DNA of 52,497 nt from Modestobacter marinus (GTDB lineage: Bacteria > Actinomycetota > Actinomycetes > Mycobacteriales > Geodermatophilaceae). The first letter of the stretch is position 1. Every line of letters begins with the position of its first letter. Under the pieces are notes generated by a model. The model did not search any database. It worked only from the letters and a program-made list of their open reading frames with translations, and was not told the origin of the DNA. Both the position numbers and the translations under genes were made by a program. The stretch spans positions 1-52,497 of the forward strand of contig NZ_JABGCH010000030.1 of assembly GCF_019799945.1 (NCBI RefSeq). The letters run 5' to 3'. Of the stretch, positions 1 through 9,038 are shown piece after piece.

Positions 1-1
1 C

Positions 2-144
2 GCGACCGGCCGCTCCTACAGCGACAAGCCCACCATCCTGACCTCCATCCGGGCCCGGCTGCTCACCCTGCACGGGGACACCGTGGTCCGGACCGGCCAC
101 GGCGAGGACACCACCATCGGCGCCGAGGTCGGCCACATCTCCTG
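2..144 (+). CDS. MBL-fold metallo-hydrolase, C-terminal fragment
   Basis: This is the last 47 codons of a gene that begins before the window. The peptide contains GRSYSDKPTILTSI, DTVVRTGHGEDTTIG and ends GAEVGHIS. That pattern matches the C-terminus of glyoxalase-II-like metallo-beta-lactamase-fold hydrolases, in which the GHG motif carries the last metal-binding histidine. The catalytic HxHxDH part lies outside the window, so the substrate cannot be judged. The reading frame is open from base 2 and stops at TGA 142-144, about 100 bp before purF. Confidence 0.7.
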
Positions 145-229
145 AGCCCCCCGGGGCAGGAGTGGCCACTTCTGCCCCGGGGGTGAGTGGCGCCACCCGG
201 GCACGACGAGCGGTCTCCGGCTCCGCCGG

Positions 230-235
230 TACGCT
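230..235 (+). promoter_or_regulatory. -10 element of purF (leaderless)
   Basis: TACGCT lies six bases before the GTG of purF. This TAnnnT box at 6-7 nt from a start codon recurs many times in the window and is the expected layout of leaderless actinobacterial transcripts, so transcription would start at or beside the GTG. No Shine-Dalgarno sequence is present. Confidence 0.5.
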
Positions 236-241
236 CGACCT

Positions 242-1801
242 GTGCCTCGCGGTGACGGACGGCTGACGCACGACCTCGATCCCCATGCTCCCGGACCCCA
301 GGACGCCTGTGGCGTCTTCGGTGTCTGGGCGCCCGGGGAGGAGGTCGCGAAGCTGACCTACTTCGGCCTGTACGCGCTCCAGCACCGCGGGCAGGAGGCG
401 GCCGGCATCGCGGTCTCCGACGGCTCCTCGGTGGTGGTCTACAAGGACCTCGGCCTGGTGAGTCAGGTGTTCGACGAGCCGACGCTGGGCAGCCTGCGCG
501 GCCACCTCGCCGTCGGCCACACCCGGTACTCCACCACCGGCGGTTCCACCTGGGAGAACGCGCAGCCGACGTTCCGCACCACCGGGGACGGCGCCGGCCT
601 GGCGCTCTGCCACAACGGCAACCTCGTGAACACCGCCGAGCTCGCCAGCCGGGCCGCGGACGAGGGCGTCGCGGGGGCCTTCGCCTCGACCACCGACTCG
701 GACCTGGTGACGGCGCTGATCGCCGCCCGGCAGGACATGTCGGTCGAGGCGGCGGCGATGGAGGTGCTGCCGATGCTGCGCGGCGCCTTCAGCTTCACCT
801 TCATGGACGAGACCACCCTGTACGCCGCCCGCGACCCGCAGGGCGTCCGCCCGCTGGTGCTCGGCCGGCTGGAGCGGGGCTGGGTGGTGGCCAGCGAGAC
901 CGCCGCGCTGGACATCTGTGGCGCGTCCTTCGTCCGCGAGGTCGAGCCCGGTGAACTGCTCGCCATCGACGAGGACGGGCTGCGCAGCCAGCACTTCGCC
1001 CCTGCCGAGCCCAAGGGCTGCATCTTCGAGTACGTCTACCTGGCCCGCCCGGACACCACGATCTCCGGCCGCGGCGTGCACGCCGCCCGGGTGGAGATCG
1101 GTCGCCGGCTGGCCAAGGAGCACCCGGCCGACGCGGACCTGGTCATCCCGGTGCCCGAGTCGGGCACCCCGGCCGCCGTCGGGTACGCCGAGGCCTCGGG
1201 CATCCCCTACGGGCTGGGCCTCGTCAAGAACTCCTACGTGGGCCGCACCTTCATCCAGCCCAGCCAGACGATCCGCCAGCTGGGCATCCGGCTGAAGCTC
1301 AACCCGCTGCGCGACGTCATCCGCGGCAAGCGGCTGGTCGTGGTCGACGACTCGATCGTCCGCGGGAACACCCAGCGGGCGCTGATCCGCATGCTGCGCG
1401 AGGCCGGCGCGCTCGAGGTGCACGTCCGCATCTCGTCGCCGCCGGTGAAGTGGCCCTGCTTCTACGGCATCGACTTCGCCAGCCGGGCCGAGCTGATCGC
1501 CAACGGCCTGGACGTCGACGGCGTCCGCGCGTCGATCAACGCCGACTCGTTGGGCTACGTCTCCGAGCAGGGGCTGATCTCCGCGACCGAGCAGCCGGTC
1601 AACCGGCTGTGCACCGCCTGCTTCACCGGTGAGTACCCGATCCCGCTCGGCGAGCCGGAGGTCCTCGGCAAGCACGTGCTGGAGGGCATCGGCCGGCGGG
1701 CGCTGTCCGAGGGCGCCCCGGCGGTGACCGGCTGGACCGGGCAGCAGGCGGGCAGCCCCGCGGTCTCCGGCGGCGCGGACGACGCGCTCCAGCGCCCGTG
1801 A
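242..1801 (+). CDS. purF: amidophosphoribosyltransferase
   Basis: PurF makes 5-phosphoribosylamine from PRPP and glutamine, the first step of de novo purine synthesis. The 519-residue product has a short propeptide and then Cys23 (DACGVFGVWAP), the N-terminal nucleophile of the class II glutaminase domain after processing. The PRPP loop VVVDDSIVRGNT lies near residue 370 in the phosphoribosyltransferase domain. Cysteines in KGCIFEY, KWPCFYG and LCTACFTG match the 4Fe-4S ligands of the Bacillus-type enzyme. The GTG start is supported by the -10 box six bases upstream. The stop overlaps the GTG of purM by four bases, so the two are translationally coupled. Confidence 0.97.
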   Translation: MPRGDGRLTHDLDPHAPGPQDACGVFGVWAPGEEVAKLTYFGLYALQHRGQEAAGIAVSDGSSVVVYKDLGLVSQVFDEPTLGSLRGHLAVGHTRYSTTGGSTWENAQPTFRTTGDGAGLALCHNGNLVNTAELASRAADEGVAGAFASTTDSDLVTALIAARQDMSVEAAAMEVLPMLRGAFSFTFMDETTLYAARDPQGVRPLVLGRLERGWVVASETAALDICGASFVREVEPGELLAIDEDGLRSQHFAPAEPKGCIFEYVYLARPDTTISGRGVHAARVEIGRRLAKEHPADADLVIPVPESGTPAAVGYAEASGIPYGLGLVKNSYVGRTFIQPSQTIRQLGIRLKLNPLRDVIRGKRLVVVDDSIVRGNTQRALIRMLREAGALEVHVRISSPPVKWPCFYGIDFASRAELIANGLDVDGVRASINADSLGYVSEQGLISATEQPVNRLCTACFTGEYPIPLGEPEVLGKHVLEGIGRRALSEGAPAVTGWTGQQAGSPAVSGGADDALQRP

Positions 1802-2874
1802 CGGAGCGGGGCACAGGGACGGACGCCGACCTCACCTACGCGGCCTCCGGCGTCGACATCGACGCCGGGGAGCGGGCCGTGACGCTGATGCGCGCCGCGG
1901 TGGAGAAGACCAACCGGCCCGAGGTGGTCGGCGGGCTCGGTGGCTTCGCCGGCCTGTTCGCCCTGGACACCACGAAGTACCGCACGCCGCTGCTCGCCTC
2001 GTCCACCGACGGCGTCGGCACGAAGATCGCGCTGGCCCGGGCGCTGGACCGGCACGACACGATCGGGATCGACCTCGTCGCCATGGTCGTCGACGACCTG
2101 GTGGCCTGCGGCGCCGAACCGCTGTTCCTGCAGGACTACGTCGCCTGCGGCCGGGTCGTCCCGGAGCGGATCGCCGCGATCGTCACCGGCATCGCGACCG
2201 GTTGCACCCAGGCCGGAGCCTCACTGGTCGGCGGGGAGACCGCCGAGCACGGGGACCTGATGGACGCCGACGAGTACGACCTGGCCGCCACCGCGGTCGG
2301 GGTCGTGGAGGCCGACGCGGTGCTCGGGCCCGAGCGGGTCCGGGACGGCGACGTCGTCCTGGCCATGGCATCCTCCGGCTTCCACTCCAACGGCTACTCG
2401 CTGGTGCGCCGGGTCGTGGACCGCGCGGGGCTGGACCTGCACGCCACCTCGGCCGGCCTGGACCGACCGCTGGGCGAGGAGCTGCTCGAGCCGACCCGCA
2501 TCTACGCCCGGGACTGCCTGACGCTGGTGGACGAGCTCGGCGTCGAGACGGTGCACGCGTTCGCGCACATCACCGGCGGCGGGCTGGCCGGCAACACCGC
2601 GCGCATCCTCCCCGACGGCCTGGAGGCGGTGCTCGACCGCGGCACCTGGGCGCTCCCGGCCGTGGTGCAGCTGATGGAGGAGCACGGCGTCCCGCGGGCG
2701 GAGTCCGAGCGGGCGTTCAACTGCGGCGTCGGCATGGTGGCCGCGGTCGCCCGTGAGCACGCGGAGCGTGCCCAGGCAATGCTGACCGCTCGCGGCGTCC
2801 CGGCCTGGGTGGCCGGCACGGTGCAGCGGGCCGAGGGCGCCGGCGGCGCCCGGCTGGTCGGCAGCTACCGCTGA
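1798..2874 (+). CDS. purM: phosphoribosylformylglycinamidine cyclo-ligase
   Basis: PurM (AIR synthetase) closes the imidazole ring of the purine precursor with ATP. The 358-residue product is of normal length and shows the family signature SSTDGVGTK near residue 65, plus VGGETAEHGD and ITGGGLAGNTAR. It begins at a GTG inside the purF stop (GTGA overlap) and forms an operon with purF. The order purF-purM-DUF3073 is a common actinobacterial arrangement. A hairpin follows at 2930-2962. Confidence 0.97.
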   Translation: MTERGTGTDADLTYAASGVDIDAGERAVTLMRAAVEKTNRPEVVGGLGGFAGLFALDTTKYRTPLLASSTDGVGTKIALARALDRHDTIGIDLVAMVVDDLVACGAEPLFLQDYVACGRVVPERIAAIVTGIATGCTQAGASLVGGETAEHGDLMDADEYDLAATAVGVVEADAVLGPERVRDGDVVLAMASSGFHSNGYSLVRRVVDRAGLDLHATSAGLDRPLGEELLEPTRIYARDCLTLVDELGVETVHAFAHITGGGLAGNTARILPDGLEAVLDRGTWALPAVVQLMEEHGVPRAESERAFNCGVGMVAAVAREHAERAQAMLTARGVPAWVAGTVQRAEGAGGARLVGSYR

Positions 2875-2929
2875 GGAAGGACCCTGCCCCCGCGCTCGCG
2901 GCGGGTGCAGGGCGGCCGGCGCGCACGAC

Positions 2930-2962
2930 GACACCGCCGCACCCGGAGGTGTCGGCGGTGTC
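2930..2962. terminator. hairpin between convergent purM and DUF3073
   Basis: A perfect 10-bp inverted repeat, GACACCGCCG (2930-2939) and CGGCGGTGTC (2953-2962), encloses a 13-nt loop. It lies in the gap between convergent purM and the DUF3073 gene, so it could terminate both. There is no T-tract, as is usual in high-GC actinobacteria. Confidence 0.55.
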
Positions 2963-2999
2963 GCGGTGGGACGAACGCCGGGCCGCAGGGCTCAGCTGG

Positions 3000-3218
3000 T
3001 CAACGACTGGCAGCCCAGTCGTCGTCCTCGTCCTCCTGCGCCCAGCGATCGGCGTAGCTGCTGTCCTCGTCGTCGTCCTTGGTCCCACCGCGGGTGGGGA
3101 ACGACGACGGCTGACCAGCGAGTTCACGCTGGAGGGCTGTGAGGTCGGTGTTGGGTGAGCTGTACTTGAGCTCACGGGCCACGCGTGTCTGCTTGGCCTT
3201 CGCTCGGCCGCGCCCCAT
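3000..3218 (-). CDS. DUF3073 domain-containing protein
   Basis: A 72-residue soluble protein with a basic start (MGRGRAKAKQTRVARELKYS) and a very acidic end rich in D and E (KDDDEDSSYADRWAQEDEDDD). This matches the small actinobacterial DUF3073 family, which typically sits beside purM. Its function is unknown. The ATG start gives the conserved MGRGRAKAKQTR N-terminus. Confidence 0.9.
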   Translation of the reverse strand: MGRGRAKAKQTRVARELKYSSPNTDLTALQRELAGQPSSFPTRGGTKDDDEDSSYADRWAQEDEDDDWAASR

Positions 3219-3354
3219 TGGCTCGACCCCCTCGTGACGGAGTGCGGGCGCCCAGCACTGGGCTGGACGGCCCGTGTGGCGACCCCGACTGAGTGACTGT
3301 GTCCTGCAGCGAGCTTACGACACGGACGGGTCACGGGCACGCATCGGCGTCCGC

Positions 3355-3389
3355 GACCCCCTCATCCGGAGGTGGATGTGACCGGGGTC
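3355..3389 (-). terminator. hairpin after the dehydrogenase gene
   Basis: GACCCC (3355-3360) pairs with GGGGTC (3384-3389), and CATCC (3363-3367) pairs with GGATG (3374-3378). The structure is an interrupted hairpin just downstream of the dehydrogenase stop on the minus strand. The fit is moderate. Confidence 0.4.
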
Positions 3390-3403
3390 TCACTCTGGCG
3401 GGG

Positions 3404-4468
3404 TCAGCGGGGCAGCCGGATCGTCGCCAGCCGGCCCACGTCGCGCATCCGCTCCTCGGCCAGCCGGTCGGCGGCGACCGCAGGGGAGACCCCGTCGTCG
3501 TCGGCCTGCCGGAAGACCCGCAGCGCCACGTCGAAGATCGTCGTCGCCTTGGCCTCCGCCCGGGCGAAGGAGAAGCCGTGCCGCTCGTCCTCGACCTGGA
3601 TGACCCCGCCGGCGTTCACCAGGTAGTCGGGGGCGTAGAGGATGCCGCGCTTGCGCAGCAGGTCCGCCGTCGCGTCGTGGGGGAGCTGGTTGTTCGCCCC
3701 ACCGCAGACGATCTCGGCGGGCAGGACGGACACGGTCTCGTCGTCCAGGGCGCCGCCCAGCGCGCACGGCGCGTAGACGTCGTGCGGGGTGCGGACCAGG
3801 GTATCGGTGTCCGCCACCGCGATGGCCTTGGGGTGGCGGGTCAGCAGCCGGTCGACCGCGCGCTGGTCGACGTCGGTGACGACGACGGCCGCCCCGTCGG
3901 CCACCAGCCGGTCCACCAGGTGCGACCCGACCTTGCCGACCCCGGCCACGGCGACGGTGCGGCCGGCCAGCGACGGGGTGCCCCAGCGGTGCTGCGCGGC
4001 GGCCCGCATGCCCTGGTAGACCCCGAAGGCGGTCAGCACCGAGGAGTCGCCGCACCCGCCGAACGCTTCCGAGCGGCCGTGGGCGAACCGGGTCTCCCGG
4101 GCGACGACGTCCAGGTCGGCGTTGTAGGTGCCCACGTCGCACGCGGTCAGGTACCGGCCGCCGAGGCTCTCCACGAACCGGCCGTAGGCCCGCAGCAGCG
4201 CCTCGGTCTTGTCCCGGTTCGGGTCCCCGATGATCACGGCCTTGCCGCCGCCGAGGTCCAGGCCCGCGAGGCTGTTCTTGTAGGCCATCGCCTTGGACAG
4301 CGCGAGCGCGTCGGCGACCGCGGCCTCCTCCGAGGGGTACGGGTAGAAGCGCGTTCCTCCCAGTGCCGGCCCGAGGGCCGTCGAGTAGATCGCGATCACC
4401 GCGCGCAGACCCGACCCGGGGTCGCTGCAGAAGACCACCTGTTCATGCCCGGAACCCAGTACGTCCAC
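3404..4468 (-). CDS. Leu/Phe/Val-type amino acid dehydrogenase
   Basis: An NAD-dependent oxidative deaminase of the Glu/Leu/Phe/Val dehydrogenase family, most likely valine dehydrogenase, converting branched-chain amino acids to 2-oxo acids. The 354-residue product has [15 protein letters not shown], the catalytic lysine motif [10 protein letters not shown] near residue 80, and the Rossmann motif [11 protein letters not shown] near residue 175. The frame is open far upstream, but the GTG at 4468 gives the family start and has TAGGCT seven bases ahead, typical of a leaderless message here. The exact substrate preference cannot be read from the sequence. Confidence 0.88.
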   Translation of the reverse strand: MDVLGSGHEQVVFCSDPGSGLRAVIAIYSTALGPALGGTRFYPYPSEEAAVADALALSKAMAYKNSLAGLDLGGGKAVIIGDPNRDKTEALLRAYGRFVESLGGRYLTACDVGTYNADLDVVARETRFAHGRSEAFGGCGDSSVLTAFGVYQGMRAAAQHRWGTPSLAGRTVAVAGVGKVGSHLVDRLVADGAAVVVTDVDQRAVDRLLTRHPKAIAVADTDTLVRTPHDVYAPCALGGALDDETVSVLPAEIVCGGANNQLPHDATADLLRKRGILYAPDYLVNAGGVIQVEDERHGFSFARAEAKATTIFDVALRVFRQADDDGVSPAVAADRLAEERMRDVGRLATIRLPR

Positions 4469-4475
4469 GGTTCGC

Positions 4476-4481
4476 AGCCTA
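4476..4481 (-). promoter_or_regulatory. -10 element of the dehydrogenase gene
   Basis: TAGGCT on the minus strand lies seven bases before the GTG at 4468. It supports that start codon over the longer open frame. Confidence 0.5.
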
Positions 4482-4729
4482 GGCCGGGCCGGGTCGGGTG
4501 CCGGTCGTCCCGGCCCAGCCCGGCGGGGGGCCGCCGGAGACCGCCCGGTCCCGGCCGTGAGGTGCCTGCGACCGGCGGGGAGGCGGCCGGGCATCATCGG
4601 GAGCTGACGGCAGGCGCCGGTGGTCCCGACGCCTGTCGTGCCTCGGAGCCCGGGTCCAACGCCGGCCGGCCGGGAGCAGGCGACCCGCGGAGCACCGCCG
4701 TGCCCGCGACACCGGAGGAGATCCACACC

Positions 4730-5716
4730 ATGGCCCGACGCACGCGCCTGCTCACCCTCGCCCTGGCGGCCCCCCTGTTGGCCGGCGGGTGCGCCACGGA
4801 GAACTCCGGGAGCGGCCAGAGCGCGAGCACCGCTGCGGCCGCCGCACCGGCCGGCGGGGACCTGGAGTTCGCGGTGGTGACCCACGGCTCGGCCGGTGAC
4901 GCCTTCTGGGACGTGGTGCGGAACGGCGCCGGGGCGGCGGGGGAGGACCTCGGCGTCGGCGTCGACTACCAGAGCGACGGCGATCCGCAGCGGCAGTCCC
5001 AGCTGATCCAGGCGGCCGTCAACCAGGGCGTCGACGGGATCGTCGTCTCGATGGCCAACCCCGACGCCCTGCAGGACGCCGTGGCCGCCGCCGTCGACGC
5101 CGGGATCCCGGTCGTGACGATCAACTCCGGCGCCGAGCGGTCGGCGGAGTTCGGCGCGATCGGCCACGTCGGCCAGGACGAGGCCGTCGCCGGCCGGGGC
5201 GCGGGCGAGCGGCTGGCCGAGGACGGCCGGCAGAACGTGCTCTGCGTGGTGCACGAGGCCGGCAACGTCGGGCTGGAGCAGCGCTGCGACGGCGCCTCGG
5301 CGGGCCTGGGCCGCGACGTCCGGCTGCTGCAGGTGGACATCAACGACCTGCAGGCGGCCCGGTCCACCATCACCTCGCAGCTGCAGAGCGACCCGTCGAT
5401 CGACGCCGTCCTGACGCTGAACTCGGCGGTGGCCTCAGCGGCCGTGGCCGCGGCGGCCGACGCCGGCTCGTCGGCGGAGGTGGCCACCTTCGACCTGAAC
5501 GGCGACGTCATCGCCGCCATCGAGGACGGCGCCGTCACCTTCGCCGTCGACCAGCAGCAGTACGAGCAGGGCTACCTGCCCGTCGTGCTGCTCAAGCTGT
5601 ACGCGGAGAACCTGAACACCGTCGGCGGCGGTCAGCCGGTGCTCACCGGCCCGGCGATCGTCGACGCGCAGAACGTCGACGCGATCGCCGGCCTGGCGTC
5701 GTCCGGCACGCGCTGA
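4730..5716 (+). CDS. sugar ABC transporter substrate-binding lipoprotein
   Basis: A 328-residue periplasmic-binding-protein-like lipoprotein of the ribose/xylose (type I, Peripla_BP_4) class. The signal peptide ends in the lipobox LLAGGC, so the protein should be anchored outside the membrane. The body follows the fold: [19 protein letters not shown], then [18 protein letters not shown], then a second lobe with [16 protein letters not shown]. Start ATG is set by the Shine-Dalgarno GGAGGAG at 4714-4720; the longer open frame upstream is a shadow. No permease or ATPase of the sugar type lies nearby, so it is an orphan binding protein, either served by a distant transporter or acting in sensing. 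Confidence 0.88.
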   Translation: MARRTRLLTLALAAPLLAGGCATENSGSGQSASTAAAAAPAGGDLEFAVVTHGSAGDAFWDVVRNGAGAAGEDLGVGVDYQSDGDPQRQSQLIQAAVNQGVDGIVVSMANPDALQDAVAAAVDAGIPVVTINSGAERSAEFGAIGHVGQDEAVAGRGAGERLAEDGRQNVLCVVHEAGNVGLEQRCDGASAGLGRDVRLLQVDINDLQAARSTITSQLQSDPSIDAVLTLNSAVASAAVAAAADAGSSAEVATFDLNGDVIAAIEDGAVTFAVDQQQYEQGYLPVVLLKLYAENLNTVGGGQPVLTGPAIVDAQNVDAIAGLASSGTR

Positions 5717-5744
5717 GGACGACGGCTGTCGACGGGGAGGGCCC

Positions 5745-5915
5745 ATGGGCGTCACCCAGGAGGCGACCGCGCAGCCGCGCGCCGACGAACCGCGGTCGCA
5801 GCCTCGGCGACTCCGCCAAGTCCGAGGTCTCCCGGAGGAGCTCACCACGATGATGGCCGGCGGGGACGAGCTCACCCACCTCGCCGAGGAGCTGGAGCGC
5901 CCGGCGCGGGCGTGA
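5745..5915 (+). CDS. small hypothetical protein
   Basis: A 56-codon open frame starting at ATG with a good Shine-Dalgarno GGGGAGG at 5734-5740. The product starts MGVTQEATAQPRADE and ends in an acidic amphipathic stretch (MMAGGDELTHLAEELERP). It has no signal peptide, membrane segment or recognised domain. It sits 28 bp after the binding-protein gene and could be cotranscribed. Support is only the ribosome site and helix-like composition. Confidence 0.35.
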   Translation: MGVTQEATAQPRADEPRSQPRRLRQVRGLPEELTTMMAGGDELTHLAEELERPARA

Positions 5916-6060
5916 CCGACCGCGGGGGAGGGGCCTGTGTCGACATCGCGGTCCCGTCGCCGCGCGAACCGTCTGCCGCGCCGCGTGTTGCCCCTGGGAC
6001 GGGGGGTGCCCGATGGGACCCTCGCTGGGCACACCTCGCCCCGCGTCCCCAGGGAGCCCC

Positions 6061-7326
6061 ATGTCGCAGCGCACGCAGCGCCCGGACCGGCCGGCCGGCC
6101 GGTCCCGGCTGCTCGCCGGTGCGCTCGCCGCGCTGGTCGCCGGTGCGGTCCTGGTCGGCGGCGCCGGCAGTGCCGCGGCGGTCCCGGTGAACCCCAGCGA
6201 CGAGGACATCACCGGCGCGCAGACGGCCCAGGACGCGGCCGCGGCCGAGGTGGGCCGGCTCGCTGGACTGGTCGCCGCGGCCGAGGCCCAGCTGGAGCAG
6301 GCCCAGGTGCAGGCGGAGGCGGCGGGCGCGGCCTACCTGGCGGCGGAGGAGGTCAGCCTGCAGGCGCAGGCCGCCGCGGCGCGGGCGGCCGCGGAGCTGC
6401 GGGCGGCGACCGACGCGGTGACCGCCGCCCAGCGGCAGATCGCGGAGTTCTCCCGGGACAGCTACATGAACGGCAGCACCCTCAGCGCGGAGATGGCGCT
6501 GCTGGACGCCGACGGCCCGGCCGAGCTGGTCCAGACCGCGGCGATGCTCGACTACGTCGCCGACCACCAGCTCGACGTGCTCGACGTCCTGGAGATCGCC
6601 CAGGTGCAGCAGGCGAACGCCGACTCGACGGCCCGCGCACTGCGCGACGAGGCCGCTGCCGCGGAGCAGGCGGCCGGCGACGCGAAGGCCGCGGCGGACG
6701 GCCAGCTCGCCGCGCAGCAGAACGCGGTCGCCGAGGTGGCCGCGCAGAAAGCGTCCCTGGACCAGCAGCTGCAGGCCGCCCAGGTGCGCCTGCTGGAGCT
6801 GCAGGGGGCGCGCAACGCCTACGAGGCCTGGCTCGCCCAGAAGCGGGCCGAGGAGGAGGCGGCCGCCCGTGCCGCCGCCGAGGCGCAGGCCGCCGACCAG
6901 GCGTCCGACGCGGCCGCGGGCTCGGGCTACGCCCGGCCCGCCCGGGGCACCACCAGCAGCTGCTACGGCGCCCGCTGGGGCGTGACGCACCTGGGGGTGG
7001 ACATCGCCGCACCCATCGGGACGCCGGTCCGCGCCGCGACCAACGGGGTGGTGCAGCGGGCGGGGGCCGCGACCGGGTTCGGGCTGGCCGTCTACATCCG
7101 CGGCGACGACGGCGCGATCACCGTCTACGGCCACGTCAACGAGTACTACGTCCAGGCGGGCGACCGGGTGTCGGCCGGGGAGACGATCGGTGAGGTCGGC
7201 AACCGCGGGCAGTCCACGGGGCCGCACCTGCACTTCGAGGTGCACCCCAGCGGTTCGCTGTACAGCGGCGCGGTCGACCCGGTGCCGTGGATGGCCGCCC
7301 GGGGCATCACCATCCGCGGCTGCTGA
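6061..7326 (+). CDS. secreted M23 family metallopeptidase with coiled-coil N-terminus
   Basis: A probable peptidoglycan endopeptidase working outside the membrane. The 421-residue protein has a signal peptide (LLAGALAALVAGAVLVGGAGSA region), a long Ala/Glu/Gln-rich coiled coil at about residues 45-290 (PcsB/RipC-like), and a C-terminal M23 domain with HLGVDIAAP and GPHLHFEV, which hold the zinc-binding H and D residues and the catalytic histidine. Start ATG 6061 has AGGGAG at 6051-6056; an upstream in-frame ATG at 6013 lacks this and would spoil the signal peptide. The coiled coil suggests regulation by a divisome or membrane partner such as FtsX, as in related proteins. Confidence 0.9.
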   Translation: MSQRTQRPDRPAGRSRLLAGALAALVAGAVLVGGAGSAAAVPVNPSDEDITGAQTAQDAAAAEVGRLAGLVAAAEAQLEQAQVQAEAAGAAYLAAEEVSLQAQAAAARAAAELRAATDAVTAAQRQIAEFSRDSYMNGSTLSAEMALLDADGPAELVQTAAMLDYVADHQLDVLDVLEIAQVQQANADSTARALRDEAAAAEQAAGDAKAAADGQLAAQQNAVAEVAAQKASLDQQLQAAQVRLLELQGARNAYEAWLAQKRAEEEAAARAAAEAQAADQASDAAAGSGYARPARGTTSSCYGARWGVTHLGVDIAAPIGTPVRAATNGVVQRAGAATGFGLAVYIRGDDGAITVYGHVNEYYVQAGDRVSAGETIGEVGNRGQSTGPHLHFEVHPSGSLYSGAVDPVPWMAARGITIRGC

Positions 7327-7335
7327 GCAGCCGGG

Positions 7336-7845
7336 TCAGGCCGGCCCGCAGTTGGTGTCGACGTACTGCTGGACGCGGGCCTGCGGATCGGCCGCCCGGC
7401 TCTCCAGGTCGGCCACTGCCTCCTGGACCGCCATCTGGCCCTCCGTGGTGTTGAGGTCCACGCCGGCCACCGCGTCGCGCAGCCCGGCGAAGGCCTGCTG
7501 CAGCGCGTCCCAGTCCGGCGCGATCTCGGCCGGGGGCTCGATCCGGTCGAAGACGGCCACGCTCTCCTCCAGCGCGGCGTCCAGGCTGTTCGGGTCGGCG
7601 GCGTCCAGGCCGTTGGTGATCTGGGCGAACGCCTGCTCGGCCTCGGTGCAAAACGCCTGCGCCTCGCTGTCCCCGCCGGCGGCCTCGGTGGACTCGGCGG
7701 CGCTGGACCCGGCGGCCGTGGACGCGGCGGCACTGGAGGTCGCGGTGGCGTCCGGCGCCTCGTCGTCCGAGCCGCCGCACGCGGTGAGCACGAGGACGGC
7801 GGCGACGGACAGACCGGCGCGGGCCAGGGTGCGGGGGGTGCGCAT
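7336..7845 (-). CDS. hypothetical lipoprotein
   Basis: A 169-residue putative lipoprotein with lipobox LVLTAC, then a Ser/Thr/Ala-rich linker (about residues 25-55), then a helical domain with two cysteines (AFCTEAEQAFAQI near the start, VDTNCGPA at the end) that may form a disulfide. No function is recognised. It is transcribed divergently from the MBL hydrolase at 7894 from a leaderless promoter (TAGCGT seven bases ahead of the ATG). It converges on the M23 gene with a 9-bp gap. Confidence 0.75.
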   Translation of the reverse strand: MRTPRTLARAGLSVAAVLVLTACGGSDDEAPDATATSSAAASTAAGSSAAESTEAAGGDSEAQAFCTEAEQAFAQITNGLDAADPNSLDAALEESVAVFDRIEPPAEIAPDWDALQQAFAGLRDAVAGVDLNTTEGQMAVQEAVADLESRAADPQARVQQYVDTNCGPA

Positions 7846-7851
7846 GCCACC

Positions 7852-7888
7852 CACGCTAGCCGTGGTCGTCGCCGGCCGGGCTAGCGTG
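7852..7888. promoter_or_regulatory. symmetrical divergent leaderless promoter
   Basis: CACGCTAGC (7852-7860) and GCTAGCGTG (7880-7888) form a perfect 9-bp inverted repeat between two divergent genes. Each arm contains TAGCGT in the correct direction, seven bases before the ATG at 7845 and six bases before the GTG at 7894. The two -10 boxes are therefore mirror images 19 bp apart. The repeat could be just two identical promoters or also an operator. Confidence 0.55.
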
Positions 7889-7893
7889 CGGGC

Positions 7894-8763
7894 GTGACCG
7901 CACCCGTGGACCCCCGGGCCGGCTGGGACGTGCCCGCGCCGGGGACGATGCCCCACACCGCCGACCTCGAGCCGCTGGTCAGCCGGGTGCTGGCGCCCAA
8001 CCCCTCGGGGATGACGCTGGACGGGACCAACACGTACCTGGTGGGTGCGCCGGGCAGCGGGCAGGCGGTGGTGGTCGATCCCGGGCCCGCCGCCGGCACG
8101 CACCTGGCGGCCGTGGAGGAGGCGCTCGCCGCGCGGGGGGCGCGGGTGGTCGCCGTCCTGGTCACCCACCACCACGCCGACCACGCGGAGGCGGCGCTGC
8201 CCTGGGGGGCGCACTTCGGCGCGCCGGTGGCCGCCGCCGATCCCGCGGTCGCCGGTCCGCGGGGCCGGGTGCTGACCCCGGGCGAGCGGCTGGTCCTGGC
8301 CGGTACGACGATCGGCGTCGTCCCCACCCCGGGCCACACCGCCGACCACCTGGCCTTCCGGCTGGAGTCCGGCGCCGTCCTGGTCGGCGACCACGTCCTC
8401 GGCCGGGGGACGTCGGTGGTCACCCACCCGGAGGGCGACGTCCTGGCGTACCTGGAGTCGCTGCGGCGGGTGCACGACCTGGGCCCCTCCGCGCTGTACT
8501 GCGGGCACGGACCCGAGCTCACGGTGGACCCCGGCGCGGTCCTCGAGTTCTACACGGCGCACCGCAGGTACCGGGAGCAGCAGCTGCTCGACGCGCTCGC
8601 CGGTGGGCCCCGCACGGTCGACCAGTTGGTGGCGGAGGTGTACGCGGCGGTGCCCCGGGCGCTGTGGCCGGCCGCGGCGCAGTCGACCCGGGCCACGCTG
8701 GCCAAGCTGGCCGCCGAGGGCCGGGTCCGGCCGGCCGCCGGCGGAGCCGTCGCCCTGGCGTGA
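7894..8763 (+). CDS. MBL-fold metallo-hydrolase (LACTB2-like)
   Basis: A 289-residue cytoplasmic metallo-beta-lactamase-fold hydrolase. The metal motif THHHADHAE (HxHxDH) lies near residue 90, followed by PTPGHTADHLAF and VLVGDHVLG, and a C-terminal winged-helix-like region typical of the LACTB2 group, some of which are ribonucleases. The substrate is unknown. The GTG start has TAGCGT six bases upstream, so the message is probably leaderless. A very strong hairpin follows the stop. Confidence 0.85.
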   Translation: MTAPVDPRAGWDVPAPGTMPHTADLEPLVSRVLAPNPSGMTLDGTNTYLVGAPGSGQAVVVDPGPAAGTHLAAVEEALAARGARVVAVLVTHHHADHAEAALPWGAHFGAPVAAADPAVAGPRGRVLTPGERLVLAGTTIGVVPTPGHTADHLAFRLESGAVLVGDHVLGRGTSVVTHPEGDVLAYLESLRRVHDLGPSALYCGHGPELTVDPGAVLEFYTAHRRYREQQLLDALAGGPRTVDQLVAEVYAAVPRALWPAAAQSTRATLAKLAAEGRVRPAAGGAVALA

Positions 8764-8784
8764 GACGACGGGGCCCGGGACGAC

Positions 8785-8819
8785 GGCGCCGCCGCACCCT
8801 GGGCGGGTGCGGCGGCGCC
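8785..8819. terminator. strong bidirectional terminator hairpin
   Basis: A perfect 15-bp inverted repeat, GGCGCCGCCGCACCC (8785-8799) and GGGTGCGGCGGCGCC (8805-8819), has a 5-nt loop. It lies between the convergent MBL gene and the small membrane protein gene. Confidence 0.8.
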
Positions 8820-8834
8820 GGAGGCGTCGCGGGG

Positions 8835-9038
8835 TCAGCGCACGGCGCGGATCTGCGTGCTCGTCGTGGACAGCGGCGACCACGCGTCGGGGTGCGGCTT
8901 CCCGGCATCGACGACCCAGCTGGGGGTGCGCGGAGCACCGGTGCGGACCCTGCGGGGAGCGCTCAGGTGCACGATCAGGCCGAGCAGGGCGACCAGTCCG
9001 ACCAGGACGCCGGCGATGACCAGGAGCGTGGAGAGCAT
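8835..9038 (-). CDS. small single-pass membrane protein
   Basis: A 67-residue protein with one N-terminal membrane helix (MLSTLLVIAGVLVGLVALLG at residues 1-20) and a basic, proline-containing cytoplasmic or external tail. The start ATG at 9038 is chosen because TACCTT lies six bases upstream (leaderless layout) and because translation from the longer open frame would put arginine-rich sequence before the helix. Function unknown. Confidence 0.65.
   Translation of the reverse strand: MLSTLLVIAGVLVGLVALLGLIVHLSAPRRVRTGAPRTPSWVVDAGKPHPDAWSPLSTTSTQIRAVR

Noticed and set aside
2202-2756. Plus-strand frame inside purM rich in Arg and Gly
   Set aside because: It is a shifted-frame shadow of purM with no start signal and extreme composition.
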